From Lunularia cruciata (lineage: Eukaryota > Streptophyta > Marchantiopsida > Lunulariales > Lunulariaceae): DNA of 64,000 nucleotides. Position numbers and translations under genes: made by a program. This document shows positions 33,062 through 43,834 of the stretch, piece after piece. Position 1 is the stretch's first letter. Every line of letters begins with the position of its first letter. The DNA lies in NCBI GenBank assembly GCA_948567375.1, contig OX419760.1, positions 2,170,001 to 2,234,000 on the forward strand. The letters run 5' to 3'. The notes beneath the pieces were generated by a model. The model did not search any database and was not told the DNA's origin. It saw only the letters and a program-made list of their open reading frames with translations.

Positions 33062-34431
33062 TCAATGCTATCTCCTTTGGAATCTCCAAAGAACTCTATT
33101 GTGACAAAGTAACCAAGAATTACAACCTACAACTATAACCTCTACAAGTACCCCACCAAGTGCTAATACCACCAACTAAATATCACCGACTAATTTAGCT
33201 CTAAATAAGACAACGACACTAGAGAAAGGGTAACCTATAATCTACCATCACCACACGCACTCTCATGGTTTGTAGGTCATCACTTCTTACCTCACTAGAG
33301 AGAAACATAGTCTGATTGGTCATCACTCTAGCCTCACTACCAAGAGCACACCAAAGCACTAACACTCTAAATTCAAGGCACCTCATATAAACATGGTATA
33401 CAAACATGGAGTAAAGAATGCAGAGGTCCAATCACAAGAAAGCTAAACAAAAACCCTCCATCTCATAAATCAACACTAGACTAACTCTACCACCATTTGG
33501 CATTTGACATATTATGAGTTATCTACTTCCTAAGCTACCAAGATCACCAAGAATGGAATCAAATTGTCTCTTCTAGCCAAAGCTACAAGTGTATAGATAA
33601 TACTAGAACAGTCACTAGGACAACAAGTGAGCATGGACCAATTGGCTAGTGCACCAATCTAGGAACCAGAGATCTAGAATTAAAACCCTATTGCGCATAA
33701 TCTAGCAGAATGGGCAGATTTTGCCAAACAATGACTAAAATCTACTCTAAACTTGCTAGCATCACATTAGCAAGCTGGCTTGCTAGCCCTTTCAGGCCTT
33801 TGTAGCCTCTCATAGCCCCCAGCCCTGTGCCTTGAAGTCTCTAAACACCAACATGGGGCCTTTCTTCTTGCCACTTTGAACCCTCTCCAAATCCGGCAAA
33901 ACTTCTCAACTTGAGCCAAAAATCTGATGTAAACTTAGCCAAAATATGACATAAATACCTCTCCAAATCTGGAAAAACTTCTCCAACTTGAGGCAAAAAT
34001 TTGACATAAATTTCAGCCAAAATCTGACATAAATCTCTAAAGTTGACTAACCACCAAATCCTCCATTGACTCTCCACTCAAGCCAAATTGAAAAGATAGG
34101 TTTATCCAAATCACAAATTCATAGGGTTAGGATCCCAACTCCACCTTCAATTTCACTTTCTGAGCCCAACTCATACCAGTTTGGTCCTACCTTCACCTCT
34201 TGAGCTCATATTCACAACCACTACTTGAAATTTGCTCCTCTTTGCTCAAAATTTGGCCAATGCTTCCACACAACGTCTACCTCATTGCCAAATCTACATC
34301 GATCAAACAAGATTTTTCACACTAGGGAAAATCCAAACTCCAATTGAGCTACCAACGATCAACAAGTCTTGGAGATACTAGCACTACTCTCAATTCTTGC
34401 ACCCAATTTCCCCCTGACCTCACTTCTTTAA
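33062..34431 (-). other. Leader region of element D (noncoding)
   Basis: Continues D's 5' untranslated part beyond the C insertion. It holds two ~77-bp imperfect tandem units starting CTCCAAATC at 33884 and 33961. I see no reading frame with gag or pol similarity. Confidence 0.55.
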
Positions 34432-34884
34432 TGTAATCAGTTTGTTTACACAACTTGAATCACTCTCAATCAGATTAGTACTTGATCTTTCATTCAATAA
34501 TCTGCCAACAACTAAGCATTGATTATAGTCAAGCCACACCCATTCTAACTACGAGAATGCAAGTGATGCTTGCTAGCCTCTATCCACCATAGCTAGGAAC
34601 TTGAAGGATCAACATCAAAGAAGTGAGCTCCCTAGAGTTGCACTTTGAAAGTACATCCCATGGACTTGAGCTAGGTCTCAAACCCTAACGGTCCCGTTGA
34701 TGGCACACTTGATGGTCAAAAGTGGTGCAAGTGACAATAGGCCCTACCATGTAGTCAATTCCTTGAACATGAAATCTGTCTATCACCAAGTAGTTTATGA
34801 GTAACTACCAAAATACTCCTAACTACCAACAGTACTACTCCAAAGTCCAAGCAATCTAGGTATGACGCTACAAATGGCATGACA
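34432..34884 (-). repeat. 5' LTR remnant of element D (central part)
   Basis: Collinear with 20778-21227: AGTTTGTTTACACAACT, GAGCTAGGTCTCAAACCCTA, CCATGTAGT, CAAGTAGT. The ~97-bp end repeats of the other LTR are not recognisable on either side. It could instead be an independent solo LTR. Confidence 0.65.
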
Positions 34885-35033
34885 TTGAGTCCATTTAGGA
34901 TTCAACATCATGTATACCATCATAGACTTGAGGACGCAATAGTAGCACTTAAACACCTTGTTGCATCTCCCTCATCTTCTTCACTTCCTTCTCCTCTAGC
35001 ATATTGATATGTTTTAGTGGCTCCACATTTATA

Positions 35034-35065
35034 TACATCTTATGTACATTTATACATAAGATGTA
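35034..35065. repeat. Perfect 13-bp inverted repeat (hairpin)
   Basis: TACATCTTATGTA, a 6-base loop, then TACATAAGATGTA. No flanking gene explains it; no U-tract follows that would suggest a terminator. Confidence 0.8.
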
Positions 35066-37454
35066 CCGCAAGTTTTCTCAAACTTTTATCACCTATTCTT
35101 GATTCTCCTTGTCAAACTCTCACATCTATTTTCATTTTTGATCACTTGTGCCTTGCATCAAACCAGGCATCACCTAGTGCCAATGTGTGCTACCCACAAA
35201 CTACAAGCACCATTGCACATTGCCCTTAACCAAACTGGCCAACCTTGTCAGACCCTAATGGCATTGGGTATTATCTTGTGGCACTTGGCACCTACACTCA
35301 CCATTGATCTACGTCACTCAGTCCCTACAAACACCATTGAGCATCACTCAAAATCCAACCACTGCCACTCCTATGAGTGCAAAATTTGGTATGGGACCTT
35401 GTGCGGCATTGGGTGTCGATGGGTTGCACTTGGTATCGATGGGTTGCACTCGGTTTCAATGGGCATCACATCAAGCACTGACATGCAAAAAAAGTTTTCA
35501 TAGTGATAATAGGGAGTCTTAATCAATTTTTTAAACTCCTCTTTATTAGAAACATACTCAAGTTACATTGTGGTATGCTATTTGCCATCTCTACATTACA
35601 TTGAATTTGGAGAAGGATTCAGATGTTGAACTTGAGTTAGCATTTTGAAATATTGGCTTATTTCCTTGGGAGATTTTCCTGCCCATTGGAGACTCATTTT
35701 GATTTCATGAATGCACTTTGACTATAAAATCTTCTCCTTGAATATGTGTTTGTTTGCCCTAGCTTTCCTTTCATCTACAATCAATTTCTTCTGAATTCAA
35801 TTTTCATCTTCTATGTCTCTAATCTAACACACTTGGCTTCCATTTTCAGCAATGCTTTCTCTCTTTTCCTCATGTTGGTGGTTTCTAGTTCAGCTAGTCA
35901 CAATTTCTCCCTAGATTCTATAGTATTTGCCTTCAACATGGTAATTTTTGCTAAATCTAGAGACAATGACATACTAGGTGATGTCTAAGATACCTTACTT
36001 GATGATATTCCACCTTTTCTCCTCTTTGGGTCACGTTCTTGTTCTTGGTCAAGGAAAGCGCACTCAGACCCACCCTTGTTGAAGTTAAAGGAGGTGGTGT
36101 AACGAAAGGTGAGTCCTCTATTGATGCAACAAATGGTGACTCATCCTCGGGTGATCTGATTCCATGATCCACATAAGCACTAGGTATACATTCCACCCCT
36201 TGGGTATTTGGGACTAATTGGGGGCACAAGTCTGGGAGCACCATCTCTGGGGGAGATGGGAATTGAGAACCTTCCTCCTCTACACCTTCATGGACCTCAT
36301 CCATGCCAACCTTGCTTGAATTGAGATTTAAATCTCCCAAACTTACCATAGCAAGTGGACTAATGTTTGCTCGGTTCTTGAGCATGGCTTCCCTTCTAGC
36401 AAAATGGGACCACATTCCATTCAATTTATCTTCTATAGTTCTCCACCCTCTTCCATATTCCTTCTCTATGAGACCTTTCTCATGTAGACTTGTTCTTAAG
36501 CCCTTGAGTTTCTTTGTATTGTTTCATGTACCTCAACTATTTCTTGTAAAGCCGGTCACCTATCATAGAAGTAGGTAATCCTTGCCCCTCCCAGATAAAA
36601 AGTGTTGCCATGAAACTAAAAGCCATTGATTTCTGAATGGGCTTGTTGCAATTCCCATCATGAATCTATGCAAAATGCTTAGGGTCCTCCAAATAATCCA
36701 AGATTGGCCATAATGGTGTGTCGCTATGCAAAAACGTTCATCCTCTTTGGTTATGCTGGGCACAGTAGAAGCCATCCTCAATAGTTCTCCGAATTTCCCT
36801 AATGGTTGTTCAGGTTGCAAATCCAAAGGTGAGTCTATAGGTCTTGGATATGCATTAAAAAATGAGCCTCATGTATTGTAACAAGGTAATTGATCTCTCC
36901 TTTTTAAATTTTTGTTGCTCTTTTGGAGTAAAATTTCTTGACTCCCAATCAATTTTTTGGTTGCCGCGGGGCGGCATGAATCATTTTCTGTAACTTGCAC
37001 TATCCTTTGCCGGACTAATCTATGTAAATGAACCACCACACCAAGGTGAAACTACTAAACTGCCATTTAGTTGATTGACAAAGGGAGCATTTGCATTGAG
37101 GATGATGAATTTGAGTTTCAAATTTGAATAGTTGAGAGAGCGTGCGTTTTGGATCCGTAAAAAGTTTCATAAATCCCACTCCAAGACCAACTCACCCAAC
37201 CATGTGGCCATCCTCTCAAGAAACCACACCCCCTCCAACCATCATTTATTTTGATACGGCAGTCCTAAACCTCCATAACCCGACAGATGTTTGTTGTAAA
37301 TGAATGCAACTTGGATGAAATACTCCCTAATTAAATTTACATGGCTATCATTTATTAACATCTCATCTTGCTAGGAAGTTCATTAAAAATACGTACTAAG
37401 TTTGATATTTATCCCATACACTTCAAATGTGAAATTTATTTCTGAAAACCCCCC
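35066..37454. other. Unassigned region with weak minus-strand open stretches
   Basis: A 20-bp tandem motif (TCGATGGGTTGCACT-like, three units) sits at about 35409-35468. Minus-strand open runs 36424-35957 (155 codons, with FPSPPEMVLPDLCPQLVPN and ESPFVASIEDSPFVTPPP) and 36826-36563 (87 codons) have a coding-like, Pro/Ser-rich composition but match no family I know. They may be a dead element or gene. The rest is AT-rich and featureless. Confidence 0.35.
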
Positions 37455-38323
37455 GATGCATTTGAACTTCAGACATTGAGCGATCCCTAGCTATTGAACT
37501 TCCATGCGAGCATTAAGATGTTTACAAAAGAAAACCATCAATCGAACAAATTACGTAGCCTGTCGCGTCTAGTTCCATGGATGTATTCTTGTAATTCCGT
37601 AGTGGAGTTACTCTGTACGTGCTGTTGTTAACGTGGAATGGAGGTGCTGCCTACCACGGTTAACATCCAGTTCCACTCGCAGTTGCTATATTCTCAAGAT
37701 CTCCTCACGAGGTGGATGCAACCAGTCGCTCTTTGCTCTTCTGCAATACTTGCTAATGGAGGAGTGCTAATTTGGGAGTGGGCTATGCCCACTCCCAATA
37801 ATTCATATGTGTGAGCTTAGGGACACACTTCATCTTATAATTTTACACTAGAGATAGTTTTAAAAACTCAATTAAATTAATTTTATATAGACTTATGAAG
37901 TATCAATATCTTATCTAAAAAGGTACTATTTAATTTGGAAGAAAATTATTATTTAAGAACCTTGTAATTTAGTAGGTTAAGCATTGGAGAATAGTAAACC
38001 ATAGAAATTTAGAGACAATCCGTTCGTTCGACTGTAATTATCTTCAAAACAAATGTAGTTGATATTTTGCTTCATAGTCTAAACTTTTTGAGCAACTTTA
38101 AATTTGAAATATAATTAAAATTCTCCATAAGAGCAGAAATAGATTATTGACTATGAGAGACTCAAAGAATATGTCACTAACAAAAAAGCCTCAAATTTTG
38201 TTCATTGTGCGGTACTTGGTAGTTTTATATAGCAATCAACATCCAAACTTTTATTCATTGCATGTAAGTACTTGATTAATACAGTATAGCAGTGACACAT
38301 ATATGCGAAGTAAAGGAGATAAA

Positions 38324-39090
38324 AGGGCAATCGAGTAGAAAACAAGAAGGATGGGCACACACCATCAAGAAGTACAAGTGTGAGACAAAATAGGTAAAAT
38401 GGAGCTAAGCTTCAATAGAGTCGATATGACAAATCAGCCATACAACACCTAAGATATCTGAGCTATGCAAGTCATATGGTCTACAAATAATTGGAGCATC
38501 CGAAGAAGAAGAAGTATCACCTAGTGTGATTCCTCTCTTATGGATTGCACTGGCCACTACCGTCTGCGGAGCAATGGACGTATCCACTCTCTCTTGCCAT
38601 AGCAAACACTATGTCCCTAATAGCATTATGGGTAGCTATCCTCTGTTGTCAGAAAGGACACCGTGTCATATGGATTACTGTTGCATCTAGTGTAGAACCA
38701 CATGCACAAGTGAGTAATGAAGATGCAGATGAGTGGACCAAACCTAAGCAAAACCTCATCATTATAGAGAAAATAGATTAGGTTAGACAGAATGCACTAA
38801 TGCACGGTCGAGCTAGGATCCATGAGCCTGCACTTTTGCCGGAACAAGAGTGAAGAAGAGCTCTAGCAACTTGAAAAATGGATGAGTCAACTAAAAGAAA
38901 ATGTAACATATGCTCACACTGCTGCTCTATCAAGAAAGACTATAAACCTCCAATCCAATCCGATAACAATAATGATACTAAAGATGAAAAGCACTTGACA
39001 ATAACAATAATGAAACCAAAGATGAAAAGTCCTTGACAATAACAATAATGAAATGAAAGATGAAAAGTCCTTGCTTGTTGCTGGAGGGGG
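38324..39090. mobile_element. 767-bp insertion with 14-bp target duplication
   Basis: Absent from copy 1 of the block. It is bounded by GTAAAGGAGATAAA at 38310-38323 and again at 39091-39104, a sequence present once in copy 1 (13449-13462). Near its right end it has three ~33-bp units containing AAAGATGAAAAG and CTTGACAATAACAATAATG. A long, exact duplication with short tandem repeats at one end resembles a non-LTR (LINE-type) insertion, but no RT or endonuclease is encoded, so the class is not settled. Confidence 0.65.
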
Positions 39091-39295
39091 GTAAAGGAGA
39101 TAAAGGAGACAAGGGCATTGTATTTTTGCTCACATGTTGTACATCTGACATTTCCTCTCACCCGAGTAGCTCAGTGATTTTTAACTCGAGCTTCTAGGGG
39201 CTACATAAAAGTTGAAAGCATTGGATATTAGTAATATCTATTCAATGCATGATATGGTGTTTCGGACCTCAATGTTATGCTATCTAAGACATTCC

Positions 39296-40333
39296 CTAAA
39301 GCCAGGGTGGGGGCGGAGCCGCCACGACGTGAGGGGTTTCACCTCTATGTGCCACCTTAGGTGGCGGAGGTGAACGTGCCCCCACGGGAAGAGTCTGAAA
39401 GGCATGCTTCACCAAGTCATTGGTTTCAAAGTTAGTACTAGTCTTGTCGAGAATTTCGTGTTTCTTGCCGGACCTCAGATTTGCTACGTTGCGAATTCCA
39501 CGTCCTATGGCAAGTTGGTTTTCTGTTGATGTTCCTGAACCAATCTGCACAGCAGTTCATCTTATTAGTAGGAGTGATTTGGAAAACTGAAGCAGAACGT
39601 CATGTCAATGTCCCAGTTGTGCCAAACTGAATTAATTCTCCTCATCTTAAGGAGCAGTACTAGATGATTGAGTGAGAGCCTTCCGCCGCATATGCATTGA
39701 CCTGGAGTTTTAATCACGCCTAGATGATCGTTGACCTCAATCCTCAATTTTCAAACAGGTTTATATGTTCGGAGAGGGTGTCCGAACTACTGTTAAATGT
39801 AAATGCATAGTCACTAAATGCATTGTGAGACAATACTCCTGAAACCTCCACACACACCAAATCTTAATCAGTCCAGAAAAACTACGTCGAAGGTCTTCAC
39901 AGATGTCAGCCTGATGTTTATCCTTCTGATTTAGGGGTTTGTTCAACTAGATGAGATACGGAATCATAGTCTTTTATATTCAGATCTAAAGCAGCGTGGA
40001 GGTTGTCACATACCAGGTCAGGTAAACAAGAGCTACCTTTGCATCCCACATAAATGTCCGCTGATACTGTTTAAGGTGTGAGACGAGTCAATTAAATAAA
40101 TAATACACGATATCGAGGAACAGATGACATGGGAGGAATCAGGAAATTACATGCGAACGCCAGGAAAGATGCTAATAAAGCAACTGCATGCCATCAGAAT
40201 CTGTACATCGAATTCAAATTCACATCATGCGCCAAAGACGAAAGATTCTGAACTCACTTGCGTACGAGTCCGAAGTTTGAAAGGCATATAGAACGAACAG
40301 CATTCCAAGAATTATCTCCACGTGTAGCAACAT
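39296..40333 (-). CDS. Small secreted peptide precursor, two exons, copy 2
   Basis: Predicted exons 40333-40258 and 39534-39296; 315 nt, 104 residues. The signal peptide (MLLHVEIILGMLFVLYAF, then QTSDSYA) differs from copy 1 by three conservative-to-moderate replacements. The next ~49 residues differ by one (Ile to Val). The tail after LP reads VGARSPPPPKVAHRGETP and ends in a Pro-rich AAPPPPWL, two residues longer than copy 1. Donor GTGAGT, branch site CTACTAAT and the 3' splice site are conserved. Frame conservation through a much-changed tail argues that the gene is, or recently was, functional. No known family is claimed. Confidence 0.72.
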
Positions 40334-40623
40334 TGTTATTTCGAATGGAAGAAAGTATTCAAGCCACAAGTCCCAGTATACTGATAAACCACGATATCAA
40401 TTTACTGAAGGATTTGTCCCGTTTGCATCGAATTCATCACAGTTGGAGCACCCTGCCAGTAAGCTAGAGAGAAAGTCACTAGCGCGCTAGCACTGATCGG
40501 GCAAAAATTCCTGAAATCCTTGCCTTTTGTCATTCAAATTCTTGCTACAGAAAGTACCAAATCCAATCTAATCAGCGCTCAGACATACTTGGTTCAAGGA
40601 GAGATCTGATCCAATTTTTCTCT

Positions 40624-40630
40624 TATATAA
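40624..40630 (-). promoter_or_regulatory. TATA box candidate of peptide gene copy 2
   Basis: TATATAA inside the palindrome CTTATATAAG, about 290 bp upstream of the predicted ATG. A 5' untranslated region of ~260 nt would be implied. Copy 1 has lost the core. Confidence 0.4.
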
Positions 40631-41335
40631 GGTTTGGGACGAAGACGAAGTCCTCTGCAGCTAACACAAAAAGCACTCGAGACAGAGGACTGCTTTGGTC
40701 AACAGCAGAAAAGGCCGTGTGCGTGATTTGGGTGGCAAGGTTGTCATGCTGCTTCCTTCAAGTAGCACATCCCGCTGCTCATTCGCGGTCGTCTTCAAAG
40801 TAGTTTGACTGAAATATTTTATTTACTTCAAAGAAACCTGTCCGATGTAAGCTTGAAAGGTAACAATTTGATTCAAGCTAGAGACTTACGGTGTCAAAAT
40901 TGTCAAACTCCTCTACCGTCCTATGATATAACATACCGTCCTATGATATAACATTCGTAGACATAGAGACCGTACGTCAGAAAATTAAAGCAGAAATCAG
41001 AATTAGTCCAAATATAATGATATTATAATCTTAACAAGTACACTATTCCTGCCAGGTGAAACTTCTCGACCCGGTCCACGCTGAGCCTTCAAATCTGACC
41101 TTTTCATGTATTATCTCGAGATAGTAGGGAAACAACGCGTTCAACTTTATGAAGAGTAGATTTCTTATACTTGGATCGTTTCTAATTTAACTAAGATAAC
41201 ATAGAGTTGGCTTTTGCCTCTCCAGTGTGTAGAGTTGCACAGAAACAGTCCGGATACGTTTCCATACGGCTTCATGATTCGGGATGTGATACCGTGTCCA
41301 TACGCTTTCATGATCAAAGGATCCGTGAATGTGAT

Positions 41336-41710
41336 GATTCATTCGTAATCAAGGTCACTTTTGCTTTGGAATTTCACTGTTTTCCTTTTGCACAACTTGA
41401 TTTAGGATTACATTGTTGAAACATTATTTCTTATTGAGATCTTATTTAGGATGATATTGTTGATTCATTCGTAATCAATATCACTTTTGCCTTGGAATTT
41501 CACTGTTTTCCTTTTTGCACAATTGGATTTAGGATTACATTGTTGAAATATTAGTTTGTATCGAGATATTATTTAGGATAACATTGTTGATTCATTTGTA
41601 ATCAAGGTCACTTTTGCCTTGGAATTTCACTGTTTTCCTTTTGCACAACTAGATTTAGGATTACATTGTTGAAAGATTAGTTTGTATTGAGATCTTATTT
41701 AGGATTACAT
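41336..41710. repeat. Three ~126-bp tandem repeats
   Basis: Unit starts GATTCATT(C/T)GTAATCAA at 41336, 41462 and 41589, each with GGAATTTCACTGTTTTCC and GATTTAGGATTACATTGTTG. Copy 1 of the block has a single diverged unit at about 16657. Confidence 0.9.
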
Positions 41711-41919
41711 TGTTGAAACATTACTATGTATCGAGATCTTATTCTTGGGATTCTTGTTTGCATCACAAGGTTCGTGGTTGTATGAGTTGAGCAGTACTAC
41801 AAAGCTACAAATAATATTCTAGAATGTAGGAGTAGATCCTCCAAGAGTCCAATCCTTCTGATGAATACAATTCTGAAGTAGGATTCTTATCCTTCCCATA
41901 AGGCACTACCTCACAAGAG

Positions 41920-42497
41920 GCTTAACTACAGTTTAGTGTTACTTTAAGATACTCCAAGTATTTGACAGTTTATCCCTGTATCATCCATGACTGCCGCTTA
42001 GCCCCTAGAGATGAATACTCCATTTCTGCACAAATGATTCCCTTCACTCAAGTGCTTCTACTTCTATATCAAGGTTCCTCACTCCTACTCAATCAAGCAT
42101 GCAGTCATTCATACAGTGCATAGACAAATACACATACACCGATCAATTGTCTTGATGGTATAAAGACATGATTTCATTACTGCAAAAGAATGATGCACCA
42201 AATGAACACATTGGTCATTGGGAGTTGGCACTCTTATACATGTCCTACTTAGCAGCCAAAGATATAAAATGACTAATTTAATAGAAATCTTCTAATTACA
42301 TCTATTGCACTTTAGTGCTAATCACATCATATTTACTTATCTTATCCTAATGTGACCTAAGGTGGTGTGGACCTCATGGAATAGAAAATTCAGCTGGTTC
42401 ATAGTCATTACCACTAGGGTATTGGGTGGTGGTCCCTATGGAAAGTTTTGTATTGTATCCTAACTAAGCTTCTATGAAGTATGTCTAGGTACAACGT
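41920..42497. other. Unassigned spacer
   Basis: AT-rich sequence between the duplicated block and solo LTR H/element F. No gene, repeat or structure seen. Confidence 0.5.
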
Positions 42498-42505
42498 TGT
42501 AATAC

Positions 42506-43245
42506 TGTAATACTCCAAGGACAAGAGAAGAGAGAAAACACAGATTGCACACTCAAACATTCGATGCCCCAAAGGAGCACCTTCTCTTTATTATATAGAC
42601 AAAGAGGATCTCCTCCAAGGAAGCTCCACCATAGGATTAGGGACACAGATAGGTGACATGTCAGCAAGCTCCACCCTTGGATTACTTACTTGGATGGGTG
42701 ACCTGTCTGGTCTAGGTCCTATCTGGTTGGTCAAACAAGCTTTGATCAGAGGGAATCTTTTAGGGAATATGCCTGTAGGAATCTCAGAATCACGTGAGTA
42801 AGGTACCGTTGGAAAGCTCTCGACAAGACAAAGTGGGAGGGGAGGGAAGGCCAGCCTTTCCTCCGTTGGGGAACAAGGACTGCACATTTTAGAGGCCTAA
42901 TTCATCCATTTAGGCCTCCAAAATTGCCTTCAAAGATTTCAGGCATATTTTGGTTCCTACTCTATTAGTAGATGTCCCCTTTTGGTAATACCTCTTTCTG
43001 ATCTGTTTAGTCCATCATGTGAAACATCCTTCTAGATGTTACCAAACCAATTCTCACCTTTAAATCATATGTCTAGCTATTGGTTCTAAGGTTCTCAAGT
43101 CTATTTTGGTTTCTACCCTATTAGTAGAAGTACTCTTTTGGTGATACTTCTATCTGATCTATTTTGACCATCATGTAAAAATCATTCTAGAAGTTACCAA
43201 ACCAAATTTCACATCTAGATCATATGGCTAACCCTTGGTATTATA
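42506..43245 (-). repeat. 3' LTR of element F
   Basis: TGTAATACTCC to GGTATTATA (terminal C changed to T). The two LTR ends form an inverted repeat, TGTAATAC/GTATTACA. On the minus strand a TATA box, TATATAATAAA, is at 42587-42597, and the corresponding site exists in the other LTR. Confidence 0.93.
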
Positions 43246-43260
43246 GACCTCCTTCCTTTT
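43246..43260 (-). promoter_or_regulatory. Polypurine tract of element F
   Basis: AAAAGGAAGGAGGTC on the minus strand, directly abutting the 3' LTR; it is the plus-strand primer in reverse transcription. Confidence 0.88.
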
Positions 43261-43834
43261 AAGACGCAACGTCCTCGTTGCGCAATTGTTGCTCAAATGC
43301 TTGTACCAACACCGGTGCATGTGCCAAATTGGCAGCGGGTTCCCAGGTTGCTTCATAGAGGGGGTAACCTTTCCATTGTACTAGATATTCCACCCGCGGA
43401 TAGCGAGTACCACGCATGCGTTTTTGGAGAATCCGCTCCACTTCATATTCCTTTGTGCCATCAATGAGTGTCGGACAAGGTTGAATGCCCTGTGTGGAAG
43501 GACCTTGGCCTGATCGGGGAGCATATTTGCATAGTAGGGAGACATGGAACACTGGATGGATCTTCATATGTGGTGGTAGCTCAAGGTGATAGGCCACAGC
43601 GCCGATGCGACGAAGAATCGAGAAAGGCCCAATAAAATGAGGTCTAAGCTTACGAGATCCAACTAATGTGAGGTTGGTTGTCGATAGCCACACTTGATCC
43701 CCCAACATTGAACTCCATGTGCCAATGGTGTGCATCAGCATATTGCTTTTGTCGATTTTGCGCAATCTGTAACCTGTGGCTGGCGCTCTCCACACCTTGT
43801 TGGATTCTAGAAACAAATGTGTTGATTGCATCAA
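43259..43834 (-). pseudogene. Integrase C-terminus and chromodomain of element F
   Basis: A 191-codon open run overlapping the pol frame end. It holds [34 protein letters not shown] and HPVFHVSLL (integrase GPY/F-type region), then a chromodomain: EYEVERILQKR, EYLVQWKGYPLYEATWEP. One frameshift near 43700 separates it from the main pol frame, so the chromodomain is no longer fused to the integrase core. Confidence 0.92.

Larger units (their letters stand above)
20672..34884 (-). mobile_element. Element D: gypsy retrotransposon with DNA methyltransferase and PHD finger
   Basis: Minus-strand element, read right to left: a 5' LTR remnant (34884-34432), a long leader split by element C, gag, protease, C5 cytosine methyltransferase, RT, RNase H, integrase, PHD finger and 3' LTR (21322-20672). 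A methyltransferase sits between protease and RT, and a PHD finger follows the integrase. Element E repeats both. The right boundary is uncertain: the 5' LTR shows only the central part of the 3' LTR, and no PBS was recognised. All frames are broken. Gypsy class is assigned from the RT-RH-IN order and motifs. Retrotransposon-borne methyltransferases are known from dinoflagellates and charophyte algae (literature knowledge). Confidence 0.85.
37455..41919. repeat. Duplicated block, copy 2 (carries secreted-peptide gene)
   Basis: Collinear with 12632-16938. Differences: a 767-bp insertion at 38324-39090 flanked by a 14-bp duplication, expansion of a 126-bp unit near the right end, and absence of the ~0.8 kb present in copy 1 before its 143-bp repeats. 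Confidence 0.87.

Noticed and set aside
36961-36985. Small GC-rich inverted sequence (GCCGCGGGGCGGC) as a possible terminator or origin
   Set aside because: Too short and isolated in a eukaryotic repeat context; no supporting feature nearby.
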